This document shows, one piece after another, positions 43,765 to 53,457 of a stretch of DNA of 64,000 bases. Position 1 is the stretch's first letter, and each line of letters opens with the position of its first letter. The notes under the pieces were generated by a model. That model saw only the letters and a list, made by a program, of their open reading frames with translations. It was not told the origin of the DNA and did not search any database. Position numbers and translations under genes: made by a program. The DNA comes from Lepidostoma basale (Eukaryota > Arthropoda > Insecta > Trichoptera > Lepidostomatidae): assembly GCA_022606425.2 (NCBI GenBank), contig JAHDVF020000172.1, forward strand, positions 744,001 to 808,000, given 5' to 3'.

Positions 43765-43945
43765 TGTAACACCTGTTGATGCCAACATCAGTTGGCGAAA
43801 CGGCTGTCGCGACAATCGGTAAATAAAAAAATGTGATAATAAAACAGTTTTTTAAATTTTAACAGTAATAAATACCATTATTATAATATAATCCGTTCTT
43901 TTGGCCGAAACACTATGATCATTATCATTATCATTAAATGTTTAA
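43765..43945 (+). repeat. HHR-A unit
   Basis: Motif at 43773-43807 (CTGTTGA, T, GCCAAC/GTTGGC with ATCA loop, GAAAC, GGCTGTC), then GCGACAATCGGTAAATAAAA, TTTAACAGTAATAA, and the end TTTTGGCCGAAACACTATGA. Core position 6 is U and stem III is ACGGCTGT, so two changes from the family plan. Confidence 0.65.
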
Positions 43946-43967
43946 ATTTCAAAACACCTAAATAGCA

Positions 43968-44270
43968 ATTCCTACAATTGACGATTCAGGGAAAAATACC
44001 AGGAAGAAAAGGACGAGGTCGGAGAAGAATCTTTTGGCTGCAAAATTTAAGACAATGGTTCAGAAGTAGGTGGGGTAACCCCTAATAATTACCAACCTTC
44101 ACAAAGCACACGGCACTTAGAGAAGAAGAAGTTGATATACGTGGACGGATGTTGTTATCCAACTTGTGGTTCGTAGTTGGTCTAAAATATATAATATTGG
44201 AAGAATTTAGAAGAGGCCTTTATCCAGCAATGAAGTGAGAATAGCTGAGAAGAAGAAGAAGAAGTTTATA
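43968..44270 (+). pseudogene. LINE-delta C-terminal fragment
   Basis: LQLTIQGKIPGRKGRGRRRI, FWLQNLRQWFRSRWG, then decay. A second RTE-like 3' end (CCAGCAATGAAGTGAGAAT, AGAAGAAGAAGAAG) closes it at about 44270. Confidence 0.65.
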
Positions 44271-44337
44271 TACGTATCACAATATATTTATTATTTTTAA
44301 TGAGATTTGTGCAACATCTGTTCCGTCAATCACCTTT

Positions 44338-44585
44338 GACGACCTTCGTGGCCGAGTAGTAAGTGCATTGACTGCCACCCCGAAGGTTTCGGGTTCGATT
44401 CCCGGCGAGCGCAGTGTGATTGTCACACTATTTTGGGCTGGTGTAAGATTCACGTGGCAATAAAATGGCGGTAGTTTAGCTACCTATCATATGTCACGAG
44501 AATCACTATGATAGCTATAATATCCTTTACATCGATTTGACTCATGCTGTTATGATGTAAATAGCGATTCAATAAAAAAATAATT
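44338..44585 (+). mobile_element. tRNA-derived SINE, complete, alternative-tail subfamily
   Basis: Head GACGACCTTCGTGGCCGAG (A box TGGCCGAGTAG), B box GGTTCGATTCC, body GTGATTGTCACAC, CACGTGGCAATAAAATGGCG, then ATCGATTTGACTCATGCTGT and GATGTAAATAGCGATTCAAT, A-rich end. Same head and body as 29037-29285 but a different 3' tail. Confidence 0.85.
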
Positions 44586-44597
44586 TTAATTTAAATC

Positions 44598-44700
44598 ATG
44601 ACGTCTTCAGGTGTTACATACAACTCTCGCGAAACATCTGTCACGACAATCATTAAAAAATACATTAATTGTGATTAGTGTTATAAAAATGTATCAATAT
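44598..44700. repeat. HHR-A remnant, rearranged
   Basis: CCTGAAGACGTC on the minus strand at about 44600-44612 and, on plus, CTCGCGAAACATCTGTC at 44626-44642, followed by ACGACAATCATTAAAAAAT. Two motif halves stand back to back. Confidence 0.45.
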
Positions 44701-45235
44701 TTTTTTTTAATTTTCAATCGCTAGAAGGGTGTTAAATGTCTTGAAATCTGGAATACATTAAAATGTATTTCATAATTTCGTTTGGGCTCCTACATACGAG
44801 TATACCTACTAGATATTAATTTTTAACATATGACGTTGTATTTACTCCTTCCGAGAAAAATAATATTTACGTATCCTTGCGGAAGTGGGTTCTATTTACA
44901 TATACAAGAAGAATAAACAAAATATCCCGGTGACCCACATAAGGAAGGGAAGCAATCCGTATTTATCTCCCTTCTCTTTTGCATTTTGCGGAGAGGAACT
45001 ACATAATTGAATGCATTTCATGAATGCTTTCAACTGATAGTTAACTATAGTGGGAAACCAGGGAATTCAAATTACATGTATTGTCTGTAATATATTTTTA
45101 TAAATTTATTTATAATATATTGAGGATTAAGACGTATTCACTGTTGAACTTCCTTTTTAAATTGGAAAGAAAATTTGGATAATATTGTAAAAAAATATAC
45201 GAGTGACTATATACGAGTATTACATATATGTTTAT
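44701..45235. other. AT-rich sequence, no feature recognised
   Basis: Nothing recognised. Confidence 0.45.
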
Positions 45236-45583
45236 CTTCTTCTTCTTCTTTCTTGTTGTAGACCTATGTGGTATATTATCCAGAGTGTTGCTCCTCCTGT
45301 GAGGTAGATACCCAGCTTTCCTTCTATCTTTTAGGAGGTATTCCACGAGGACGAGTCCCATGAGGCTGATTATGCAATGCAATATAGAGGATTCTGGTGG
45401 TGTCCATTATTTGAACATGATCGTATCAGTCCCTTTATCGCTGTCTGCTCCATCTTATAATATCCTCAACCTCACATATCGCTCTTATTCTGGTGTTACT
45501 CACGCGATCTTTCAGTGTCTTGCCTGCTATCGTCCTCAGTGTCTTCATTTCGGAAGTCCTCAAAACTTGTTTGGTCCAATGTA
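45236..45583 (-). pseudogene. LINE-gamma 3' fragment, minus strand
   Basis: Minus strand: TKQVLRTSEMKTLRTIAGKT, LKDRVSNTRIRAICEVEDII, RWSRQR, then HNQPHGTRPRGIPPKR-like residues, tail (AAG)n at 45236-45250. Stop after RQR. Confidence 0.8.
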
Positions 45584-46010
45584 TGTTTATATACATATAA
45601 AGAAAATATATTATATAAACAATTTTAACAAGAAAAAAACACATATTTACGAAGAATTACAATACTAAATTATAATCGGGAAACAAATGATAATTTTATT
45701 TTTAATATTTTACCTAGATATTATAAATAATTAATGGCTGGTTAGATTTTAATAATGGAGATGTATATTTGTGAGACTAAAGGTTGAAAGGGTATTTTAA
45801 GAGAAAGGATTAATTTAAGGAATCTGAAAATTTGAATATTCTCCTTCAATTTTACCGATTTAAGAAACACCAGATTCAAGCTGGTTAAATTAATTTTTTT
45901 TCATTTTTTTCAAAATATTATTGTATAAAAACATTTTATTTCTTGTTAGAAGATCATGGTATATAATGAAAATGGAACATTTCTTTCGCTCAGAAAAGTC
46001 AATCGTCAAA
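45584..46010. other. AT-rich sequence, no feature recognised
   Basis: Nothing recognised. Confidence 0.45.
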
Positions 46011-46011
46011 G

Positions 46012-46060
46012 AAATAAGCTTGCAGCAAGCTGTCGAAACCTGTCAAAACTAAAAATCAAG
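46012..46060 (+). ncRNA. hammerhead-like motif, HHR-G, degraded
   Basis: AATAAGCTTGCAGCAAGCTG, TC, GAAACCTGTC at 46012-46043. Stem II GCAGC/GCTG persists but the CUGANGA segment is gone. Confidence 0.45.
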
Positions 46061-46084
46061 AAGATTAAAACTGTTTGAATAAAA

Positions 46085-46250
46085 ATAACTGCACTTAGTA
46101 TTTTACAACACTTTTCACAGACATGTTTCGGTTGTGACCCAACCTTTATCATTGTACAAAATTTAATTTTTTTAAATACTAAGGGCTGTTTTATTTCTTC
46201 ATATATGAATCCACAACATAGAGTGAAGGTAAATATAGAAGAATCAATAA
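46085..46250. repeat. HHR-J unit, partial inverted pair
   Basis: Minus motif at 46120-46153 (ATGATAA, AGGTTGGGTCACAACC, GAAACATGTC) with the left arm ending near 46085. To the right, a plus arm without a motif ends ATGAATCCACAACATAGAG. Confidence 0.6.
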
Positions 46251-46288
46251 AACCTAATACATATCATAAAGGAACTTTTAATGATTTT

Positions 46289-46440
46289 TCTTCTTCTTCT
46301 TTTTCCTTGTTGTAGACTTATGTGGTCTGTTTTCCAGAGTGTTGCTCCTCCTGTGAGGTAGACTTCCAGTTGTCCTTCCATCTTTTAGGACGTCTTCCAC
46401 GAGGACGAGTCCTATGAGGCTGATTATGTAGTGAAATATA
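46289..46440 (-). repeat. LINE-gamma 3' end, minus strand
   Basis: TTCTTCTTCTTTTTCC tail (reverse), GTAGACTTATGTGGTCTG, CTCCTCCTGTGAGG, GGACGTCTTCCACGAGGACG, ending ATGAGGCTGATTATGTAG. About 150 bp. Confidence 0.75.
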
Positions 46441-46620
46441 CCATAGGAAAGAGTTTATTTTCAATTTCTTTAATTGTACTAGTTAAAAAATGAAGTAAAG
46501 TTCCAACGAAAATATCGATCATGTCGAAACCGATTGGTAGTAATCAAGTGGTAAGTTAGTGAATTTTGATGATTAACTGTAAAAAAATATATCACCGTTA
46601 CGATATCATAACTTTTATTA

Positions 46621-46990
46621 TGGAGTTATTTGGCGACACCTGATGATGCCAACATCAGTTGGCGAAACAGTCGCGACATTCAAAAAGTGAAAAATAAAAC
46701 ATGTCCATTGTTTTGACCGAAACACTCAACTGTTAATTTTTATAACACTGTTTAAATATTTAAAAAAAAAACACACACTTTTTGAGTGGCACGACAGCTG
46801 TTTCGCCAACCGATGTTGGCATCACAGGGTGTTACAAACAACTGATAAAAGATGCCAACAACGGTTGGCGAAACAGCTGTCGCGTCAATCAAACAGTGAA
46901 TAATAAAAATGCTGATATGATAACAATGTTACAAAATTTAACAGTTAATAATGTTGAAGTATCATAGTGTTTCGGTCAAAACAATGGAAT
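46621..46990. repeat. HHR-A cluster: three motifs, plus-minus-plus
   Basis: Plus 46640-46672: CTGATGA, T, GCCAAC/GTTGGC, GAAAC, with stem III shortened to ACAGTC. Minus 46793-46828: CTGTGA (one base lost), GCCAACATCGGTTGGC, GAAACAGCTGTC. Plus 46842-46881: CTGATAAAAGA (insertion), GCCAACAACGGTTGGC, GAAACAGCTGTC. The family end TATCATAGTGTTTCGGTC closes the cluster at about 46960-46980. Confidence 0.75.
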
Positions 46991-47439
46991 TTCGATGAAA
47001 CAATGTCCATTGAAATCAATAAACGGATTTGTCTCTTTGCTGTCAGAAGAATTAAGTTAAAAATGCCTCGTCGTGGGTTTTCTGCCGGAAGACTTGGAAG
47101 ATAAACCGTTTACTCTGGTTGAGAAAATTAACGCTGGCCTCCAAGGTGAGTGAGTTAATGACGTTTTCTCGCTTCACTAAGCTATTTGGATTACTCCTCC
47201 CCGACCCCGTAAATAAAGTTTTCTGTTCACCCTGTAAGACTACATCCTGTACGTAAACCGAACCTTATGGAGTGCTGCTCTGATCAATATTGGTAACAAC
47301 ATTAGTGGAAGTTAATTTACGGGAAACATACTCGGTATAAGTTGTTTCTTAAGTTCTTGAGACGTTTGAATACACATTATAATTAAATAGTAAATTGAAA
47401 TACACCCGATTTGAATAAACTTCATTACACTTCATACTT
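46991..47439. other. unassigned sequence
   Basis: A donor-like CAAG|GTGAGT near 47142 follows a short MPRRGFSAGRLG frame; not enough to call a gene. Nothing else recognised. Confidence 0.3.
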
Positions 47440-47706
47440 TTACATGACGTTATTATACTTTTCACAGACTTGATTTGATTGTGACCCAACCTATTTCAGT
47501 GTACAAAATTTTTAAATTGAAAAATGTTGGGTCTCAACCTAAACATGTCTATGAAAAGTGTTTTCAAAATACGAAGTGTAGTCATACTCGTATTTATTCA
47601 AATATGAATCCACAACACAAAGTAAGGGCGAATATAGAAGAAAAGAAATATATCCACTACTGGATTACACTGGATGATTCTAACATCGGTTAGCGAAACA
47701 GCTGTT
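47440..47706. repeat. HHR-J inverted pair plus HHR-A remnant
   Basis: Minus motif 47467-47499 faces plus motif 47524-47550 (TGTTGGGTCTCAACC, TAAACATGTC). The right arm runs GAAAAGTGTTTTCAAAATAC, AATATGAATCCACAACACAA. This is the uninterrupted version of the 971-2541 element. A diverged HHR-A motif follows at 47670-47706 (CTGGATGA, TCTAACATCGGTTAGC, GAAACAGCTGTT). Confidence 0.65.
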
Positions 47707-48124
47707 CCATAAATTTATAAAAAAATGACTAAATTAATTAAAAATATGGTAAAATAAAAGTGACTTAAATGATATATTACATATTATAAATGTTTTAAAC
47801 ATTTTTATATCGAATAGTAAATATTAAAAAAAAAAATTAATCCAAAAAAGGCATTTTTCATGAGTGGGATTCCATGCTTATTTTAGTTTAAATGAAACCT
47901 TTTACGATATTAACCCACCCCGAATTTCATTTTTATTTGACACAAACCCCCTCAACGATCACATGGACCCCTTGTGATTTGTAGAAACCACTTTGGAAAC
48001 CGTTAATCTCACTGATGATTAAAAAATGACAATTAACTTCATTTAATTTAATAGCTATGATATTTAATTATTTCCGAAGAAGGAAACACGTTTTTTTTTA
48101 ATATAAATAAGCCTCAACATTTAA
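47707..48124. other. AT-rich sequence, no feature recognised
   Basis: Nothing recognised. Confidence 0.45.
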
Positions 48125-48182
48125 TTTAACCGATTAGGTGCCTTAAGCGAGTTTACTCGCTTAAGGCACCTAATCGGTTAAA
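48125..48182. repeat. perfect 28-bp hairpin
   Basis: Arms 48125-48152 and 48155-48182 are exact inverted copies with a TT loop. The arm core is CCGATTAGGTGCCTTAAGCG. No coding context or target duplication seen. Confidence 0.9.
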
Positions 48183-48614
48183 TAAAAAAATGAACTTTAT
48201 TTTAAACAATAAATGGTAAATAATACACTTTGGGCTTAAGAAATAAACTCTTGGGTATAATCGGCTAAATTTGAGTTGGTAGAGCGTCGTCTCTGTCGCG
48301 TGATGCGCTAACGCCGATATCTAGAACACATTCATGAATGATAGAGACAGCGCTATACAATGCCGAGCTTAGCCCATTATGGGCAACAGTCTCTTTTTAA
48401 AGACTGGTGTGTATTACTTTCCGCCAGGTACAGAAATTGATATTAAATACGGTTTATTTTATTTTATCGAAAACTGGAAATACGTTTTCTTTGGGCTTTA
48501 CAATGGTTCATAATACTTGATACATTTTAATATTATTTTGAATGAGAACGATTTTCACAAACAAATGCATATTAAAATAAATGTACAAAAAATTAAAATA
48601 AATAAATGTATAAA
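48183..48614. other. unassigned, with A-box-like segment
   Basis: GAGTTGGTAGAGCGTCG near 48272 looks like a tRNA A box but no B box or cloverleaf follows. AGTCTCTTTTTAAAGACT near 48389 can pair with itself. Confidence 0.3.
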
Positions 48615-49051
48615 AGTTTTCCTCGATCTGCCTCGACTGTGTACTCCATTTACATAATTAAAGTATACTTTCTTAATCATTCTTTCTCCATCCATGCGCT
48701 TCATATGTCCGAACCAACGCAACGCAGCGATCCTTTCATAATTTTGTTCATAATACCTTCTTCCGCTCTACATTCCATTCTTATATAAGCATGGCATGTT
48801 TTCCTCGGTCTACCTCGACTCCGTACTCTGTATTTTTTTTAACCATTCTTTCTTCACCCATGCGCTCCATATGTCCGAACCAACGCAGTGATTCTTTCAT
48901 AATTTTGTTCATAATACCTTCTTTCGCTCTACATTCCTTTCTAATATCAGCTTTGAGGTTCTACTACACATATGTCTTAGGGATCTCATCTCTACCGCAT
49001 TTATTTTGCTTTCAAATTTATTCTACCAGTTCCATGCTTTGCTTCCGTACA
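48615..49051 (-). pseudogene. two LINE-beta fragments in direct tandem, minus strand
   Basis: 48616-48787 and 48792-49051 cover the same segment (RWFGHMER.. region, CCTCGGTCTACCTCGACTCC, CCATATGTCCGAACCAACGC). The second runs further upstream, to LYGSKAWNW-type residues. Both lack the 3' end. Confidence 0.75.
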
Positions 49052-49559
49052 TTTATTTATTTATTTTGACATAAACGCCGCAAGGGCTTTTACAAAAATG
49101 ACATGTTTAGTAACAAATGTTATATAAAAATTTGGGCAAATAGACAGACAATTAACATATAATATAACGGCAAAATACAAAAACGAGAAGGGATACATAA
49201 GGAATAATATAACAAATGATCATTATTATCAATAATTATCAGTTTTATTATTAAAAACTATCAGTAAAATTATAACATTTTCTCAGTTTCATTATTACAT
49301 TTTATCAATTTTATTAACAAAAACTATCTGTAATTTTATCACAAACTCTCAGTATTATTATCAACAATTACCAGCATTATTAAAAAAAACTATCTATATA
49401 ATTGTTATTACTAAATCAATATATGAATGTTATTGTCAGCCAAAATTTTATATGTTAAGCTACTAAGTTATAAGTATTATATACTCGTATGTATACAGAT
49501 AGCAATGGTTTAAATTTTCGAACAAGGTGAAAAGATATCCTATTTCATTATAATTTAAT
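49052..49559. other. AT-rich sequence, no feature recognised
   Basis: Nothing recognised. Confidence 0.45.
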
Positions 49560-49800
49560 AACCACACCATAACTCGCGTAAAACACAACGCGGGACGCTA
49601 CAGCATGACCCCGCAATGTCTGACACCTAGCGTGGCGTCATGTATAATTTACGCCGCTCTATAAATACCCTGTCCCTAGCAGACCGTCCCTCGAGTCGCC
49701 ATGGCAACGCGGCCCGCGTGTCACGTGACCCGTGACGTCACCGCCGATCTCAAGTTCAAGAAAAGCTGTCTGCAAGGCGAATTTAATAACCCAATAAAAT
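49560..49800. promoter_or_regulatory. CpG-rich patch with X-box, E-box, CRE and TATA-like sites
   Basis: Within 80 bp: TATAAATA (49660-49667), GTCGCCATGGCAAC (49695-49708, a symmetric RFX-type X-box), TCACGTGA (49721-49728, E-box), TGACGTCA (49733-49740, consensus CRE). The patch is much richer in G, C and CpG than its surroundings. No adjoining coding exon was found, so promoter or enhancer function is only suggested. Confidence 0.4.
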
Positions 49801-50344
49801 CAGATGCGTGGAGAGGGAGGCGAGGTAAATTTTATATAATCGAGTAAAATGTATTTTTGAAAGAAAGAAGTGTTCATGTAACGAAATGATTGAAAATATT
49901 TTATTTGAAGGTACTACACATGAAGGTTCAGTACAGGAATAGTTGTTGAATCGTTATGATTTATGAAACATAGTTTTGCGATTTTTACCAGAAAATGACG
50001 TCACCAATCCACAGGGAAAAAATTCAGTCTGTAGGAAAATATTTTATATGTATTGTAGAAAATTGAAAATTTATCTGCGTGTTTGCTAACAACGCCGTGT
50101 GAGATTAAATTTGACAAAATACGATAGAATAAAGTTTTTACGGAACGTTATCTAGATACGCTTTAGAGCAAAAGCTCTCCACTTTTTTCGAAAAAAAAAT
50201 TTTCCTTCCCGTGTTCGAAAAGACTTCTGTTCTTGAAATCAATACATCCACATTATTTTGTTGGATCAGAACTAAACATTTCAAAGAAGTAAATATTTTA
50301 AAAAATATGCACACTATTCAATTACATGAATATATTAATGTATA
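49801..50344. other. AT-rich sequence, no feature recognised
   Basis: Nothing recognised; no first exon seen downstream of the promoter-like patch. Confidence 0.4.
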
Positions 50345-50480
50345 AAAATAATGGGACTCGTCCTCGTGGAAGACCTCCTAAAATATGAAAGGACAGCTGG
50401 GAATCTACCTCACAGGAGGAGCAACACTCTGGAGAACAGACCACATAGGTCTACAATAAGGAAGAAGAAGAAGAAGACGA
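50345..50480 (+). repeat. LINE-gamma 3' end with (AAG)n tail
   Basis: GGGACTCGTCCTCGTGGAAG, CAGGAGGAGCAACACTCTGG, CCACATAGGTCTACAATAAG, then GAAGAAGAAGAAG. Begins in the GRPP coding part. Confidence 0.8.
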
Positions 50481-50501
50481 AGAAGAATAAAAAAATACTG
50501 A

Positions 50502-50628
50502 AATATTGTTTCTTGAGCATCGTTTTATTACATTAAATAATTAATACGAATTAAAACATGTTTTCGTTGTTTTATTATATTTTATGGGAATGACCTGTTT
50601 CGCATTGCTAAGGCATTATCAATTTGGA
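50502..50628 (-). repeat. HHR-B unit, minus strand
   Basis: Motif 50592-50622: TTGATAA, T, GCCTTAGCAATGC, GAAACAGGTC. Then ATTCCCATAAAATATAATAA and an end AATTCGTATTAATTATTTAA. Core UUGAUAA, stem III ACAGGT (not self-complementary). Confidence 0.6.
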
Positions 50629-51499
50629 TAGTAGGCTTCGGATGAGTTAATTGGATGGTAACCACTGAAACCCTACCGCCAGGAAACGAATTGTCGTGGA
50701 AAACTTAGAGAAACCTCAACCGACTACGCTAACGCGATGATAGATAAGGAGACAACATGGCGAGATGAAGTATCCTTCAGGACGGTACGACGCTCTGCAT
50801 CTGTAGCATAGAGTTCCCTTGCTGCCTTGTGACATCAACGGAGAAGGATTTGGTTCAAGTGTTTGACATTGGGGTTCATCTTATTAGCGTTTAGCGTTGC
50901 CTTTGACCTTTAACATGAAAAAGAAGTGTAAACATTTGATCATTAAGCAAGATTTTGGGGAATGGTTATATATGGACACCAATGTATCAAAAATGAACGT
51001 ATGTAAGGTAGATGAACTCGAATAAAAGAGCATATATTTATGGCAAGTACATATACGAGTACAAATTGTGAATCATGGAACAATGATTTAAAAGGCAGGT
51101 AAAATGGTAAAATACTGAGAAAGACCAAGAGAGACATACTATTACATTTTCAAAATGACAATTTATTTTATTCTTCATAATTTCGTCAAAGCAGTTTAAA
51201 TCATACTGTTGGTGTGTTTAAGATTTCTTATTGTTCCCAAAGTTTCGAGCTTTGTTCTAATGGGTTCGCTTTCCAATGGGTTCGTAGGCGACTACGAACC
51301 CACTGCTGAGTTTTAAGTATGTATAAGGGGGTATTTTCGATCCAAGTCAAATTCAAAGGGTGTTGAGGATCTGCTGCCGCTTTCACGGATCACACTCGAA
51401 AGAATAAAGGCACAGCAGCATAATGGTTAAAAGTTATCAAATATGGCACAAAATATCGAATAATTTGTCAACACACCAAGCTCAGTATTCTTGCTAATA
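50629..51499. other. unassigned, with a small hairpin
   Basis: GGGTTCGTAG/CTACGAACCC can pair at 51281-51304. The stretch 50640-50870 is balanced in composition but shows no coding frame. Confidence 0.4.
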
Positions 51500-51720
51500 C
51501 TACTGTAGTAATTAATACGAATGAAGATGTCTGTTTTTTTCATAGAGGTTTTATTGTTTTTTTATAAGAATGACATATTTCGCCTTGCAAATACGTTATC
51601 AACATTTGATAACGTATTTGCAAGGCGAAACATGAATGTTCAATAATGTTCCATGTTTGATTATGCCCAATACCATAAAATATAATGAATATTCTAGAAA
51701 ACATTTTCATTCACGTTAAA
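51500..51720. repeat. HHR-B inverted pair with perfect 25-bp centre
   Basis: 51578-51602 and 51606-51630 are exact inverted copies with a CAT loop, covering TTTCGCCTTGCAAATACGTT and its continuation. They contain both facing motifs (TTGATAACGTATTTGCAAGG, CGAAA). The outer arms run on with AGAATGACAT and ATTCACGTT ends but are diverged, so only the centre stays perfect. Confidence 0.75.
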
Positions 51721-52444
51721 TATATGTAATATATGATACGAATCAATGTAATTAATTTAAATCTGTTTTTTAACATAGGTATTTTAAGAAATAATTTAGT
51801 ACAGCGCGGTTCTTTTTCGGTTTAACTTTATTTTTTCTATATTAAAATATATAAAAAATAGTTTAAGATTTGGGCATTCTCTTTTCTTAACTTTATTTTC
51901 ATATCAAAATAAATCACACTAAAATCAAAAAAAACAATCGCGCATTCATTATACCTACTTTAAATTTTAATTTGGAGTTTTACCCAATTAAAATGGCAGC
52001 CATCATTAAGAAAGTATTTCCTAAATAAATAGTATAATAGAGTAGAGTTATTTGTTGTATTCTAATTTGGTTGACGAATGGTCAAATGTTCTAATGTAAT
52101 TTAACTTTGAAAATTAGATGCGACATACAAACGACTACAAATTGCAGTACCCACCTCGTAAACTCCACTAGGAGCCACTATGATTTTGTGCGGAACAACC
52201 CCGAGCACTAATGGCTGGGTGGTGTATCGTGAATGGCCGGCCGTTCGCAAAAGGTCTGTGAAACTTTGGCCAAATTGAATAAAACATGTTTATTTTTCAA
52301 TTTGACTGACTCGGGTCGGCCATGACGGAAATAAGTCGGGAAACGGCACAATTATAGAATGAAAGGTTCATCAGTGGCGGGACTAACTTTTAAAGTTATC
52401 TAAAAAGTTAAAAATAAACAGTGCTTGTTTATTCCGGTTTGATA
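51721..52444. other. AT-rich sequence, no feature recognised
   Basis: The part 52150-52380 is more balanced. Nothing recognised. Confidence 0.4.
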
Positions 52445-53060
52445 TAATCAAACTAACTAACTAACTAACTAACCATCGAGCCGTCTCCTCGAAGGGGTAG
52501 GCAGAAATAATGGACTGTTACACTTTTCTTTCCTGGCATACTCCCCCACTTCCTCAACATTCGTACATCGTGTCATGCACGCGTGTCGATTTCATCGACT
52601 TCTCACGTGATCGTCATTCCTCGGTCTTCCTCTATGTCTACTTTCATTTATATCGTCAACATTTTTTACCATTCTTTCCTCATTCAATTTTTCTTTTTTC
52701 CAAACCATTTTAATGTTGGTGGTGGCTCTGCGGATGGGCGGGCTGAAATGGCGATGGGCTGGACATATCTGTCGGAGAACCGACGGTCAATGGGGGAGAC
52801 GGGTTCTGGATTGGAGACCGCGTACAGGTTTCCCCAGAGTTGGACGTCCCCCTGCCCGGTGGACCGATGATCTGAATAGGATTGTTGGACATAGATGGAT
52901 GGGAGCGGAAATGGACAGGGAGCGGTGGCGGGCTTTGGGAGAGGCCTACATTCAGCAGTGGATGGCAGACGGCTGATGATGATGATGATGATGATTTTTA
53001 TGTTACTTTCATTATTTTGTCCCTAAAACATTCATTCGCATCGCATTCACTTCATATATA
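52445..53060 (-). pseudogene. LINE-beta, split by a (GAT)n-tailed RTE
   Basis: Minus-strand pieces at 52445-52707 and 53005-53060. The low-coordinate end is the tail TAACTAACTAACTAACTAAC, then CCGTCTCCTCGAAGGGG; coding remnants of the GRPRKT and FGH segments follow. The second piece (CATTATTTTGTCCC, ATTCGCATCGCATTCACTTC) continues the same order. Confidence 0.75.
52718..52994 (+). pseudogene. LINE-epsilon RTE 3' end, GC-rich, (GAT)n tail
   Basis: Open residues ALRMGGLKWRWAGHICRRTD, GQWGRRVLDWRPR, GRPPARWTDDLNRIVG, RWRALGEAYIQQWMADG and a stop, then (GAT)n to 52994. This is the usual C-terminus of insect RTE elements. No internal stop. TTTTAATGTT (52708-52717) and TTTTTATGTT (52995-53004) are a probable target duplication with one mismatch. 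Confidence 0.88.
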
Positions 53061-53457
53061 ATATTTTTTATTTGCGAGCGCTCCTTACTGGGCGCTCCTT
53101 ACTCAAAATATAGTAGTTTTATACAAAGTGTTTTAAAAAAAGTGTAAATAGACGGCTGATGATGATGATGAAATGATTTAAGTTGGACCTGTAAGAAGTT
53201 ATAATGGTCACCGTATTATGGAACAGGGTCCAACAGATATGGCTACATATACAATTTAATTTCAATATTTTTTTTCAATATTAGGTCAAATCAAGTTAAA
53301 ACATAATATAATAATTTTATATTGTTGGTTTTATAAAATAAATTAAATTGCTGACATTATGTTTTTTATTTTTAATACTAATTTTTTTTAATAACTCTGA
53401 CTGCCCCTAACCCCTTAAGTATAGTTTATCAATTCATGGATTTTGGACTTGGTTTCC
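53061..53457. other. AT-rich, with a second (GAT)n end
   Basis: AGACGGCTGATGATGATGATG at about 53151-53171 repeats the terminal 20 bp of the preceding RTE, likely a minimal truncated copy. The rest shows nothing. Confidence 0.45.

Noticed and set aside
48265..48310. tRNA-like A box (GAGTTGGTAGAGC)
   Set aside because: No B box or acceptor stem pairing within 100 bp.
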